Positions 9,221 to 18,204 of a stretch of 64,000 bases of DNA are shown one piece after another. The first letter of the stretch is position 1. Every line of letters begins with the position of its first letter. The stretch spans positions 496,001-560,000 of the forward strand of contig NZ_JAFKFW010000002.1 in the NCBI RefSeq assembly GCF_017308015.1, given 5' to 3'. The notes under the pieces are model-generated. The model was not told the origin of the DNA and made no database searches. It saw nothing but the letters and a program-made list of their open reading frames with translations. Made by a program: the position numbers and the translations under genes. Origin of the DNA: Allobosea sp. GTDB lineage: Bacteria; Pseudomonadota; Alphaproteobacteria; Rhizobiales; Beijerinckiaceae.

Positions 9221-10747
9221 ATGCTGAAAAACATCCTGTCGGTCGGCGGCTATACGCTGATCTCGCGCATCACCGGCTTCGTGCGCGACATCGTGCTGGC
9301 CGCGGTACTGGGCGCCGGCGCGACGATGGACGCTTTTTCAGTCGCGCTGCGCCTGCCCAACCACTTCCGCGCCATCTTCGGCGAAGGCGCGGTCAATCAG
9401 GCCTATGTGCCGACCTACGCCCAGATCGCCGAGAAGGAGGGGTCGGCGGCGGCCAGTCTCTTCGCCGACCGGCTCTTCACCGTGCAATTGATCGTGCAGG
9501 TCGTGCTGCTCGCCCTGGCGCTGCCGCTGATGCCCTGGCTGGTCCGGCTGCTGGCACCCGGCTTCAGCGCGGACCCCGCGGTCTTCGAACTCGCGGTCGC
9601 GCTGACGCGGATCACCTTCCCCTATCTGCTGTTCGTGACCATGGTCACCTTTCTCGGCGCGACGCTGAATGCCGTGGAGCGCTATGCCGCCTTCGCCGCG
9701 GCGCCGATCCTGCTCAACGTCTTCATCGTCGCGGCGCTGGCCGTGCCCTTCCTGTTTCCAAGTGCGGCTCATGCTGCAGCCTGGGGCGTGGCAATCTCGG
9801 GGGTGGCGCAATGGATCCTGCTCTACGTTGCCGCCCGGCGGGCCGGGGTATCGAGCAAGCTGGTTCGCCCGCGCGCGGATGCCGGCGTCCGGCGCTTCCT
9901 CAAGATGTTCGGACCGGCCGTGATCGGCTCGGCCGGCGTGCAGATCGCGATCTTCGCCGACACGATCATCGCCTCGCTTTTACCCCGCGGCGGCTATGCG
10001 GCGCTCTACTATGCAGAGCGGCTCTATCAGTTGCCCCTCGGGCTGATCGCGATCGCGGTCGGCACCGTCGCGCTCTCCGCGATGAGCCGCGCCATCGCCC
10101 GGGGCGACGAGGCCGCCGCCAACCGCGCGCAGAATCGCGCCATCGCGATCTCGCTCGTCGCCAGTGCGCCCTTCGTCGCCGCCTTCGTCGCCGTGCCGGA
10201 ACTGATGGTAGCGGGCCTGTTCCAGCGCGGAGCCTTCGACGCATCAGCGAGCGCCGCGGCAGGTTCCGTGCTCTTCGCCTATGCGCTCGGCCTGCCGGCG
10301 ATCGTGATGATACGCGCGCAGGTCTCGGCCTTTCAGGCACGCGGCGACACGACGACGCCGATGCTGGTCGCCCTCGCGGCCATCGCCTGCAATCTCCTGC
10401 TGAAGCTGCTGCTCTGGCGCGACTGGGGCGCGCCGGGACTGGCACTCGCGACCGCTGCCGGCGCCTGGGTCAACCTGTTGACGCTGTTCGTGCTGGCGCG
10501 CCGCCGCCGCTGGACCGAGCCAGACCGGCGCCTGCCAGGCTTTGCGGGCATCGTCTGCGGTGCTGCGGCGATCTGCGGATTTCTGGCCTGGTGGGGCAAA
10601 CCTCTGGCGCTGAAGTTCACGGCCGCCCTGCCCTTCGAGCCGCTTCTGATGACAGTGCTGCTGGTGTCCGGCGTCGCGGCCATCGTCTATGCCGTGCTTG
10701 CCGGCGGACTGTTGAAGGTGACGGGACTGCTCAGGCTGCTGCGCTAG
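9221..10747 (+). CDS. murJ: lipid II flippase MurJ
   Basis: 508 aa of repeated hydrophobic helices, consistent with the 14-TM MOP-superfamily MurJ that moves lipid II across the inner membrane for peptidoglycan synthesis. The N-terminus (SRITGFVRDIVLAAVLGAG, then DAFSVALRLPNHFRAIFGEG) is diagnostic. Nine bases separate it from the GT2 gene, suggesting co-transcription. Confidence 0.95.
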   Translation: MLKNILSVGGYTLISRITGFVRDIVLAAVLGAGATMDAFSVALRLPNHFRAIFGEGAVNQAYVPTYAQIAEKEGSAAASLFADRLFTVQLIVQVVLLALALPLMPWLVRLLAPGFSADPAVFELAVALTRITFPYLLFVTMVTFLGATLNAVERYAAFAAAPILLNVFIVAALAVPFLFPSAAHAAAWGVAISGVAQWILLYVAARRAGVSSKLVRPRADAGVRRFLKMFGPAVIGSAGVQIAIFADTIIASLLPRGGYAALYYAERLYQLPLGLIAIAVGTVALSAMSRAIARGDEAAANRAQNRAIAISLVASAPFVAAFVAVPELMVAGLFQRGAFDASASAAAGSVLFAYALGLPAIVMIRAQVSAFQARGDTTTPMLVALAAIACNLLLKLLLWRDWGAPGLALATAAGAWVNLLTLFVLARRRRWTEPDRRLPGFAGIVCGAAAICGFLAWWGKPLALKFTAALPFEPLLMTVLLVSGVAAIVYAVLAGGLLKVTGLLRLLR

Positions 10748-10764
10748 GAGAGCTTGAACCTCAG

Positions 10765-10808
10765 CCGTCATTCTCGGACGCAGCGAAGCGCAGACGCGAG
10801 CATGACGG
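10765..10808. repeat. small intergenic palindromic element
   Basis: Arms CCGTCATTCTCG (10765-10776) and CGAGCATGACGG (10797-10808) match at 11 of 12 positions in inverted orientation around a GC-rich centre. It fills the gap between convergent murJ and the nitronate monooxygenase gene. A related sequence with CCGTCATGCTCG is at about 18206, so a dispersed family is likely. Confidence 0.6.
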
Positions 10809-10818
10809 AGGGTGTCCT

Positions 10819-11796
10819 TCAGGCCAGGAAGCGCCCCGCCCCACCAAGCAACGCCGCCGCCTCCGCCACCATGCGCTCGACGAGCTCGCCGGCGCTGGGA
10901 ATATCGGAGATCAAGCCGGCAGCCTCGCCAAAAATGACAGCGGCCTTGTCGGGATCGCCAGCCATGAAGGCTTCGCGATAGGCCGGGCCTTCGACGGCAA
11001 TGGCCTCCTTGAGCGCAGCGTCGCGGCCGGCCCAGCTTGCAATGAAAGCGTTATCCGAGACGCGGATGTCGAAGGGACTCGGCCAGTCGAGCTGGCGGGC
11101 GATGTCCGGCAGCGACGATCGCACGGTCTGGTCGCCGGTTGCGGCGACGGCTGCTGCGTGGTGGCGCTCATGCACCATCGCCTCGCGGCTCGCCCAGAAG
11201 CGCGTCCCGGCGAGCACGCCATCGGCGCCGAGCATCAACGCCGCAGCCAATCCGCGGCCATCGGCGATGCCGCCGGCAGCGACGAGCAGCGTATCGGGAC
11301 TTTCGCGGGCGATCAGGTCAGCCGCTTCAGGAACGAAGGGCAGCGTCGCGCGGCTGGCACCATGCCCGCCAGCTTCGGAGCCCTGTGCGACGACGATCGC
11401 AGCGCCGGCTTCAAGCGCCTGCCGGACATGGACGAGCGACTGGCACTGGCAGATCAGCGGCACGCCGGCAGCCGCGATCTCGACGGCGAAGGGGCGCGGG
11501 TCGCCGAAGGAGAGCATCAGCGCGGCCGGCTTATGAGCCAGCGCCTGCGTCAGAAGCTCCGGCTTCTTCGCCATCGACCAGGTGATGAAACCGCAGCCGA
11601 CCTGCGTATTGCCGGCAGCGGCGAATTGCTGCGCGATCCAGGCCTCATCGCCATAGCCTCCGCCGATGAGGCCGAGGCCGCCGGCGCGCGTGACCGCCGC
11701 GGCCAGCGCCCCGCCGCCTGCCAGCGCCATCGGCGCCGACAGGATGGGATGGGCGATGCCGAGGCGTTCGGTCAGTCGCGTGGCGAGGCGCGCCAT
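10819..11796 (-). CDS. nitronate monooxygenase (NPD family, FMN-dependent)
   Basis: 325 aa. TIM-barrel flavoenzyme of the 2-nitropropane dioxygenase family, which oxidises alkyl nitronates. Seen are the N-terminal PILSAPMALAGGGALAAAV, the FMN-phosphate region VAAGGIADGRGLAAALMLGA and the histidine-bearing AQGSEAGGHG typical of the family. AAGG 8 nt before the ATG at 11796 fixes the start. It lies 17 bp downstream of an aminotransferase gene in the same direction, so the two are probably one operon. The physiological substrate is not evident; some members act as other FMN oxidoreductases. Confidence 0.88.
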   Translation of the reverse strand: MARLATRLTERLGIAHPILSAPMALAGGGALAAAVTRAGGLGLIGGGYGDEAWIAQQFAAAGNTQVGCGFITWSMAKKPELLTQALAHKPAALMLSFGDPRPFAVEIAAAGVPLICQCQSLVHVRQALEAGAAIVVAQGSEAGGHGASRATLPFVPEAADLIARESPDTLLVAAGGIADGRGLAAALMLGADGVLAGTRFWASREAMVHERHHAAAVAATGDQTVRSSLPDIARQLDWPSPFDIRVSDNAFIASWAGRDAALKEAIAVEGPAYREAFMAGDPDKAAVIFGEAAGLISDIPSAGELVERMVAEAAALLGGAGRFLA

Positions 11797-11813
11797 GGAT
11801 CGGGCCTTCAGAC

Positions 11814-12686
11814 TCAGGCGGCCTTCGGCTTGCTGTGAGCGTAATCCATGTAGAGTTCGCGAGCGCGGCGGAAGAGCGGGCCGGGCTGGAGCGTGCGGTT
11901 GTCGATGCGGGTCACCGGCATGCACTTGGAGTAGTTGCCGGACATGAAGATCTCGTCGGCCTGCTCGAAATCCTCGTAGCGCAGGCTGCATTCCTCGACC
12001 GGAATGCCGCTCTCGCGCATCAGCTTGATGACGCGCTGGCGGGTGATGCCGTTCAGGAAGGTGCCGTTCGGAACAGGGGTCTTCACGACGCCGTCCTTGG
12101 CGAGGAAGATATTCGAGGTCGCGGTCTCCGCGACATTACCCTGCATGTCGAGCACCAGCGCGTTGTCGAAGCCGGCAGCCTTCGCCACCTTCAGCACGCG
12201 GGCATTGTTCGGGTAGAGGCAGCCCGCCTTAGCGTCGGTCGGAGCGGTCTCATAGCTCGGGCGGCGGAAGGCGCCCTTGGTCACCGAGAAGCCGGCGGTC
12301 GGCTGCGGCATCGCCGCCTCGAACAGGCAGAGCGCGAACTGGGTGGATTCCGGATCGGGCATGATGGTGGACGGGCCGTCCGCCTCGCCCCAGTACATCG
12401 GCTTGACATAGATCGCCGTGCCGGGCGCGAATTTCTTGACGCCCTCGAACATCTTGCCGACGATGAAATCCGCCTCGACGGTCGGCTTCAGGCCGAGCGC
12501 CGTCGCCGAGCGATTCACGCGGGCGGCGTGCAGGTCGATATCGGGCGCAACGCCGTCGAAATAGCGGCCGCCGTCGAAGACCGAGGAGCTCTGCCAGAGC
12601 ACATGGCTGCGCGGACCGACGATGCCGGGGTTGCCCTCATGCCAGGCGCCATCGAACCAGGTCCACGTCTGAGAATACCATGCCAT
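11814..12686 (-). CDS. branched-chain-amino-acid aminotransferase family protein (fold IV)
   Basis: 290 aa, PLP-dependent class IV. It would interconvert Leu/Ile/Val and their 2-oxo acids with glutamate as partner. Catalytic lysine K153 is in TDAKAGCLYPN, and GNVAETATSNIF is the cofactor-phosphate motif. GGAG 7 nt before the ATG supports the start. Upstream in the same direction are azlCD branched-chain amino acid exporter genes, which supports a branched-chain role over the related D-amino-acid transaminase or aminodeoxychorismate lyase activities. Confidence 0.9.
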   Translation of the reverse strand: MAWYSQTWTWFDGAWHEGNPGIVGPRSHVLWQSSSVFDGGRYFDGVAPDIDLHAARVNRSATALGLKPTVEADFIVGKMFEGVKKFAPGTAIYVKPMYWGEADGPSTIMPDPESTQFALCLFEAAMPQPTAGFSVTKGAFRRPSYETAPTDAKAGCLYPNNARVLKVAKAAGFDNALVLDMQGNVAETATSNIFLAKDGVVKTPVPNGTFLNGITRQRVIKLMRESGIPVEECSLRYEDFEQADEIFMSGNYSKCMPVTRIDNRTLQPGPLFRRARELYMDYAHSKPKAA

Positions 12687-12812
12687 GACGGCGCTCCATT
12701 GTAGGCGATTTAACTCCGCCGCACCGTCCTCCCCTCACCGCTCGCCGTCAACATGCGGCGATGCATATCGGGATGACGTGATGTGATGGAAGCAATCGGC
12801 CCGCGTGATGGA

Positions 12813-13130
12813 TCAGAAGCCCAGCGCGCGCAGGCCCGAGATTGCGGCCATGCCGACGAGCAGAGCCAGCAACTCGCTGCGCCGCAGGATCATGGTGCCG
12901 ATCGCCGCCAGCAATGCGATCGCAGCCGCCGCACCCAGCCGCTCGATCAGGGGCAAGACGGTCGCCACGACGATGGAGCCCGGCAGGGCCGCGAGCCCGC
13001 GCCGGACATGCGGCGTCAGCGGGATGATACTCATCAGAGCCACGCCGGAGATGCGGCAGAGATAGGTCGCCGCCGCCATCGCAGTGATGGCGATGATCGC
13101 GCCCCAGGTGCCGGGATCAGGCAGCGTCAT
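12813..13130 (-). CDS. azlD: AzlD family branched-chain amino acid exporter, small subunit
   Basis: 105 aa with three to four hydrophobic helices (TYLCRISGVALM, LPGSIVVATVLPLIERLG, then a C-terminal helix). It partners AzlC to export branched-chain amino acids across the inner membrane. Its start overlaps the azlC stop by 14 bases, implying translational coupling. The 126 bases downstream, before the aminotransferase gene, show no terminator I would call. Confidence 0.88.
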   Translation of the reverse strand: MTLPDPGTWGAIIAITAMAAATYLCRISGVALMSIIPLTPHVRRGLAALPGSIVVATVLPLIERLGAAAAIALLAAIGTMILRRSELLALLVGMAAISGLRALGF

Positions 13131-13848
13131 CGCGGAACGCTCCCGTGATCGCGCCGGCAAGCGAGCCGACGATGATGAAGGCATAGCCGTCGACCAGCCG
13201 GGCCGTGACCAATGCGACGAGGCCGGCGACGACCCAGGGCACCATGCCCCGCTTGCCGCGCCAGAGCGGCACGATCATCGCGGCGAAGAAGATCGGCATG
13301 ACGAGGTCGATACCGTAGCGGCGGGGGTCGCTGACGAGCGCGCCGAGCATGTAGCCGCCTCCCGTCGCGACGATCCAGACCAGCCAGAGCGTCAGCCCCG
13401 CCCCGATCAGCACGCCGAGATCGCGTCCGCCCTCGGCCCGGTAGCGCGTGCCGATCAGCCAGTTGGCATCGGTGAAGAAGAAGAGGTGGAAGGCGTTGAG
13501 TATCTTGGGGTATTTCGCAAACCAGGGCTGCAGCGAGGCGCCCTGCAGCACCATCCGCGCATTGACGGTTGCGGTGACCACCGCGATGCCGGCAATCGCA
13601 CCCCAGCTCCATTCCGGACGCCAGAGCTCCAGCGAGACCAGTTGCGCGACGCCGGCATAGACGAAGCCGCTCATCAGCATGGTTTCAAAGAAAGACAGCC
13701 CCTTGGCTGCAGCGGCTGCACCGAAGGCAACGGCGAAGACGATGATCCCAGGCACCAGCACCGCGACCTTGCGCAAGCCGAGCATCATGCCGGCGGCAGT
13801 GATCGGCGCCTCCGAGGCGACCGGTTGCATGTTCGGATCGGCTGACAT
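13117..13848 (-). CDS. azlC: AzlC family branched-chain amino acid exporter, large subunit
   Basis: 243 aa, about six to seven TM helices. The family signature region is GLSFFETMLMSGFVYAGVAQ. The start at 13848 (MSADPNMQ) has GGAG close upstream; extending further would only add a non-hydrophobic leader. It forms the exporter with azlD, which overlaps its 3' end. Confidence 0.9.
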   Translation of the reverse strand: MSADPNMQPVASEAPITAAGMMLGLRKVAVLVPGIIVFAVAFGAAAAAKGLSFFETMLMSGFVYAGVAQLVSLELWRPEWSWGAIAGIAVVTATVNARMVLQGASLQPWFAKYPKILNAFHLFFFTDANWLIGTRYRAEGGRDLGVLIGAGLTLWLVWIVATGGGYMLGALVSDPRRYGIDLVMPIFFAAMIVPLWRGKRGMVPWVVAGLVALVTARLVDGYAFIIVGSLAGAITGAFRDDAA

Positions 13849-13959
13849 CACTCTCCACAAGCGGAATGCCTGCACGAACGTCAACGCGCAGGAACGGCGC
13901 GCCCGCATGAATTCCGTGCAGGGCGCGACAGTATCCGGCAGGAGTTCTAGAGACGGGCC

Positions 13960-14610
13960 ATGCACTGGTTTGACAATGCCGACGCCATCGCGCCAGCCCT
14001 GCCCGCGACCTGGCTCATCCGCACGGATGCTGCTCCACGCAACCTGACGGAGCGTTCCGCGCTGCGGCGCAGCCTCGCGCGGCGGCTCGTGGCGCGCCAG
14101 CTCGGGCGCCAGGAGGAGGAGGTCGCCATCGCCCATGACGCGGCCGGACGCCCGCGGCTCGATCTCCCCGGAGGAACCGGCCTCCATCTTTCACTGGCCA
14201 CGCGGACCGGGGTCGTGGCCGTCGGCCTGGCACGCCAACCCCTCGGGGTCGACGTCGAACAGGTCGATGAACGGGCAACGCCGCCATTCGCCCTGCTGCA
14301 CCCGGTCGAGCGAGAAGTGCTCGCAGCAGCGGATGCTGCCCAGCGATGCTCGCTCTTTGCCCGCCTCTGGGCCGCGAAGGAGGCCTATGTGAAGGCGCTG
14401 GGAACGGGCTTTCGGCGGGCGCCGGAGAGTTTCGCGATATCGCTTCTGTCGGAAACGGCGTTTCGGGTAACCGACGCCTCTATACCCGCCGAGTCCACCG
14501 GCACGCTTCGCATCATGAGAAACGGCGGCCATGAGATCATGGCCGCCGCGATCGTCGTTGCCGGCCAGGCTGCAGCCATCAGCCCGCCTGATCGATCGGC
14601 TTCCTCTTGA
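13960..14610 (+). CDS. 4'-phosphopantetheinyl transferase (Sfp type)
   Basis: 216 aa. Transfers phosphopantetheine from CoA to carrier-protein serines. Motifs: GVDVEQVD (Mg-binding) and WAAKEAYVKALG (catalytic Glu/Lys). No polyketide or nonribosomal synthetase lies in the window, so its carrier protein is elsewhere; the length suits a broad-specificity enzyme rather than AcpS. Its last 32 bases overlap the 3' end of the convergent TerC gene. Confidence 0.9.
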   Translation: MHWFDNADAIAPALPATWLIRTDAAPRNLTERSALRRSLARRLVARQLGRQEEEVAIAHDAAGRPRLDLPGGTGLHLSLATRTGVVAVGLARQPLGVDVEQVDERATPPFALLHPVEREVLAAADAAQRCSLFARLWAAKEAYVKALGTGFRRAPESFAISLLSETAFRVTDASIPAESTGTLRIMRNGGHEIMAAAIVVAGQAAAISPPDRSASS

Positions 14611-15322
14611 GGGCGTAGGCTACGATGCAGACGAAGGCCGCGCCGAGCACCGCTGCAGTGTAGAACGGCACCTTTGCAGGCATAAGCCCGGCCGGGTTCG
14701 TGTCTGAGACCGGCACGCTTTGGACCCAGCTCGGCATGTTGACCTGGAGCCACTGCATCACCGCCATATCGCTGAGCAGCATCTCGCCCGCGATCCAGCC
14801 GAGGAGCGCCGCACCGAACCAGATCAGGATCGGGAAGCGCTCGAGGACCGACGACAGCAGGCGGGCGCCGAAGATGATCAGCGGGATCGTCAGCAGCAGG
14901 CCGAACACAAACAGCTCGAAATGGCCGCGGGCCGCCGCCGCGATCGCGAGCACGTTGTCGAGGCTCATCACCGCGTCCGCAATGGCGATCGTGCGTACCG
15001 CCTTCCAGAGACTGTCGCTGGCTGCGATGTCGCCATGCGCCTCTTCCTCACCCTTAGCGAGCTTGATCGCGATCCAGAACAGGAGCAGCGCGCCGACAAC
15101 CTTCAGGAAGGGGATATTCAGGAGGTAGCTGACGACCACCGCGAAGATGATGCGCAGGCCCACTGCCGCACCGGCGCCGAGCCAGATGCCGACCTTGCGC
15201 TGCTTCTCCGGCAGCGAACGCACGGCGAGCGCGATCACCACCGCGTTGTCGCCCGACAGCAGCAGGTCGATCCAGATGATCTGGAGCAGCGATGTCCAGA
15301 AGGCGGAAGATGCGAAATCCAT
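14579..15322 (-). CDS. TerC family integral membrane protein (copy 1)
   Basis: 247 aa, about seven TM helices. The TerC hallmark LLSGDNAVVIALAVRSLP near the N-terminus and MSLDNVLAIAAAA in the middle carry the conserved Asp/Asn pairs believed to bind metal. TerC proteins are linked to tellurite resistance and Mn export or metal loading of secreted proteins. It lies 26-29 bp downstream of a paralogue (15349-16053), giving a tandem pair likely on one transcript. Confidence 0.9.
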   Translation of the reverse strand: MDFASSAFWTSLLQIIWIDLLLSGDNAVVIALAVRSLPEKQRKVGIWLGAGAAVGLRIIFAVVVSYLLNIPFLKVVGALLLFWIAIKLAKGEEEAHGDIAASDSLWKAVRTIAIADAVMSLDNVLAIAAAARGHFELFVFGLLLTIPLIIFGARLLSSVLERFPILIWFGAALLGWIAGEMLLSDMAVMQWLQVNMPSWVQSVPVSDTNPAGLMPAKVPFYTAAVLGAAFVCIVAYALKRKPIDQAG

Positions 15323-15348
15323 CGGTCAGGTTGCCCCTTTTCGGTTTG

Positions 15349-16053
15349 TCAGAGAGCCGGGTCGGGCCGGCGTGACTTGATGAAGTAGCCGAGGCCGAGC
15401 ACGAGCAGCGCGCCCAGGACCGCAGCCGGGTATTCCAGCTTGTGCAGCAGTTCCTCTCCGAAGCGGGCGATCAGCCATGGATCGCTCTCGAACATCTCGC
15501 CAGCGACCCAGCCGAGCAGGGCCGCTCCGGCCCAGACCAGGATCGGGAAACGCGTCAGCAGGTTCGTGATCAGCGAAGCACCGAGCACGATCAGCGGAAT
15601 CGAAATGACAAGGCCGGCGATCAGCAGCGGGATCGAATCCTTGGCGACGGCCGCGATGGCCAGCACGTTGTCGAGGCTCATCACGATGTCCGCAATGGCC
15701 ACCGTCTGCACTGCCTTCCAGAGCTTGCTGCTGGCCGCGATCGAATCCTCGTCCTGGCCCTCGTCCTCGACGATCAGCTTCACCGCGATCCAGATGAGCA
15801 AGCCGGCGCCGACAATCCGCAGGAAAGGCGTGTTCAGGAGCGAAGCGATCAGCACCGTGAAGAGCACACGCAGGACGACCGCAACACCGGCGCCGAGCGC
15901 GATGCCCTTGGTCCGCTGCGCGGGCGCCAACGCGCGACAGGCGAGCGCGATGACAACGGCGTTGTCGCCAGAAAGCACGATATTGAGCAGCACGATCTCG
16001 GCCAGCTTGCCCCAGGCCAGGGGATCGACGAAGGACACCGACGACAGATCCAT
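15349..16053 (-). CDS. TerC family integral membrane protein (copy 2)
   Basis: 234 aa. Same architecture as its downstream neighbour: VLSGDNAVVIALACRAL and MSLDNVLAIAAVA. It differs in the cytoplasmic loop (VEDEGQDEDSIAASSK). AAGGA lies upstream of both a GTG at 16056 and the adjacent ATG at 16053, so the exact start is open by one codon. The paralogues have diverged enough to suggest an old duplication. Confidence 0.9.
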   Translation of the reverse strand: MDLSSVSFVDPLAWGKLAEIVLLNIVLSGDNAVVIALACRALAPAQRTKGIALGAGVAVVLRVLFTVLIASLLNTPFLRIVGAGLLIWIAVKLIVEDEGQDEDSIAASSKLWKAVQTVAIADIVMSLDNVLAIAAVAKDSIPLLIAGLVISIPLIVLGASLITNLLTRFPILVWAGAALLGWVAGEMFESDPWLIARFGEELLHKLEYPAAVLGALLVLGLGYFIKSRRPDPAL

Positions 16054-16105
16054 CACTTCAAATCCTTGCCTTCACATCACCTTGCGGCAGCCGGCCGGGG
16101 CCACG

Positions 16106-17182
16106 CTAGAGCGCCTGCTCGACCGCCCTGCCTGCGGCTTCCGTGCCGAGCGAGCCGCCGAGATCGCGGGTCCGGGTCCGGGCATCGCCGAGCGCGCGCT
16201 CGATCGCGGCCTCGATGCCCTTGGCGGCCTCGTGCTCGCCGAGATGGTCCAGCATCATCGCGCCCGACCAGATCATGCCGACGGGGTTGGCGATGCCCTG
16301 CCCGGCGATGTCTGGCGCCGAGCCGTGGACCGGCTCGAACAGCGAGGGATAGTCGCCGGTCGGGTTGATATTGCCGGACGGAGCGATGCCGATCGTGCCG
16401 GTGCAGGCCGGGCCGAGATCGGAGAGAATATCGCCGAACAGATTGGAAGCGACGACCACGTCGAAACGGTCCGGGTTCAGCACGAAATGCGCGGTCAGGA
16501 TGTCGATATGGTACTGGTCGACGGCGACGCCCGGATAGTTCTTCGCCATCTCCTTCACCCGCTCGTCCCAATAGGGCATGGTGATCGAGATCCCGTTCGA
16601 CTTGGTGGCGGAGGTCAGCTTCTTGCGCGGGCGGCGCTGGGCCAGCTCGAAGGCGTATTTCAGCACGCGGTCGACACCGACGCGGCTCATCACCGTCTCC
16701 TGGATGACGATCTCGCGCTCGGTGCCGGCATACATGCGCCCGCCGACCGAAGAATACTCGCCCTCGGTGTTCTCGCGCACGACGAAGAAGTCGATGTCAC
16801 CCGGCTTGCGGTTGGCGAGCGGGCCCGGCACACCCGGCATCAGCCGGACCGGGCGCAGGTTGACATACTGGTCGAACTCGCGCCGGAACAGCAGCAGCGA
16901 CCCCCAGAGCGAAATATGGTCCGGCACCTGATGGGGCATGCCGACGGCGCCGAAATAGATCGCGTCGTGGCCGCCGATCGCTTCCTTCCAGTCGTCCGGC
17001 AGCATCTTGCCGTGCTTGGCGTAGTAGTCGCAGGAGGAGAAATCGAACTCGTCGAGGCGCAGTTCGAAGCCGTATTTCTTGGAGGCTGCAGCAAGCACGC
17101 GCAGGCCCTCGGGCATCACTTCCTTGCCGATGCCGTCGCCGGGGATCACGGCGATGCGGTAAACGCGATTGGTCCTGGTCAT
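16106..17182 (-). CDS. tartrate dehydrogenase-like isocitrate/isopropylmalate family enzyme
   Basis: 358 aa. NAD- and metal-dependent beta-decarboxylating dehydrogenase. VIPGDGIGKEV, VVRENTEGEYSSVGG, NLFGDILSDLGP and EPVHGSAPDIAGQGIANP mark the fold and the substrate and NAD sites. The overall sequence is closest to what I know of tartrate dehydrogenase/D-malate decarboxylase rather than LeuB or Icd. GGAG 7 nt before the ATG. Its ATG overlaps the stop of the upstream dehalogenase-like gene (ATGA), so the two are translationally coupled. D-malate, tartrate and isopropylmalate remain possible substrates. Confidence 0.85.
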   Translation of the reverse strand: MTRTNRVYRIAVIPGDGIGKEVMPEGLRVLAAASKKYGFELRLDEFDFSSCDYYAKHGKMLPDDWKEAIGGHDAIYFGAVGMPHQVPDHISLWGSLLLFRREFDQYVNLRPVRLMPGVPGPLANRKPGDIDFFVVRENTEGEYSSVGGRMYAGTEREIVIQETVMSRVGVDRVLKYAFELAQRRPRKKLTSATKSNGISITMPYWDERVKEMAKNYPGVAVDQYHIDILTAHFVLNPDRFDVVVASNLFGDILSDLGPACTGTIGIAPSGNINPTGDYPSLFEPVHGSAPDIAGQGIANPVGMIWSGAMMLDHLGEHEAAKGIEAAIERALGDARTRTRDLGGSLGTEAAGRAVEQAL

Positions 17183-18081
17183 GCGGTTTCTCCGAAGAAA
17201 GCCTCGAACTCCGCGGCGACGAGATCGGGAACCTCCTCCGCGAGATAATGTCCGCCCGGCAGGGCACGGCCGCGCACATCCTGCACACGCTCGCGCCACA
17301 AGGTCAGAGGGTCGAAACACTTGCCGATGATGCCGCGCTCGCCCCAGAGCGCGAGCAGCGGACAGGCGAGCTTCCGGCCGGCATCGCCATCGTCGTGGGC
17401 GATGTCGATCGTCGCGGCGGCGCGATAGTCCTCGCAGCTCGCATGGATCATCGCGGGATCGCGGAAGCAGCGCAGGTATTCCTGCAGCGCCTCGGGCTCG
17501 AACAGGCGCATGTCGGAGGCGCGCCGGCTCGTCCAGTAGAAATCCGGATCGCTCCCGATCATCCGCTCCGGCAGCGGCGCAGGCTGGATCAGGAAGAACC
17601 AGTGCCAGTAGGCGCGGGCGAAGGAATCGGTCGCGTCGCGATACATCTCGCGCGTCGGTGCGATGTCGAGGGTCGCGAGCTTCAGCACCCGCTCGCCATG
17701 ATCGAGCGCCAGCCGATGCGCGACACGGGCGCCGCGATCATGCGAGCCGACGAAGAAGCGCGCATACCCAAGCGCGCTCATGACCTCGGCCATGTCCTGC
17801 GCCATGGCGCGTTTCGCATAGGGCGAGTGCTCGGTGTCGCTCGGCGGCTTGTCGGAATCGCCGTAGCCGCGCAGGTCCGGGCAGATCAGGGTGAAGCGCT
17901 CGGCCAATCGCGGGGCAATCCGGCGCCACATCACATGGGTCTGCGGATAGCCGTGCAGCAGCAGGAGCGGCGGCCCCTCTCCACCCGCCCGCACGCGAAT
18001 CCGCGGCCCTGACGTCTGAACGTCGAGCAGGCGAAAACCGGGGAACAGATTGTCCCTGACGGGACGTTCGGTGAGGCTCAT
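17179..18081 (-). CDS. haloacetate (fluoroacetate) dehalogenase-like alpha/beta hydrolase
   Basis: 300 aa. Fluoroacetate dehalogenases displace halide with a nucleophilic Asp, giving glycolate. All signature residues of the Rhodopseudomonas RPA1163 enzyme can be placed: D115 in GSHDRGAR (nucleophile) with R116 and R119 (carboxylate binding), D139, H278 in GGHYLAEE, and the halide pocket H160, W161 (AYWHWFF) and Y219 (CEDYR). The HGYPQTH oxyanion strand is at 43-49. The ATG at 18081 has a weak ribosome site; a TTG at 18099 is possible. It is coupled to the downstream tartrate-dehydrogenase-like gene. Real substrates could be other 2-haloacids or esters. Confidence 0.85.
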   Translation of the reverse strand: MSLTERPVRDNLFPGFRLLDVQTSGPRIRVRAGGEGPPLLLLHGYPQTHVMWRRIAPRLAERFTLICPDLRGYGDSDKPPSDTEHSPYAKRAMAQDMAEVMSALGYARFFVGSHDRGARVAHRLALDHGERVLKLATLDIAPTREMYRDATDSFARAYWHWFFLIQPAPLPERMIGSDPDFYWTSRRASDMRLFEPEALQEYLRCFRDPAMIHASCEDYRAAATIDIAHDDGDAGRKLACPLLALWGERGIIGKCFDPLTLWRERVQDVRGRALPGGHYLAEEVPDLVAAEFEAFFGETA

Positions 18082-18204
18082 AGGACCGCGAAGATGCAAG
18101 AATGCGCAGCGGATACCCCGAAAACTCCGGGATTGCTCGCACGGATTATTACATAATGTCGATCAATGGTGAGTCCGGTTTAAGTGGCGCACGCACCAAA
18201 GCCC

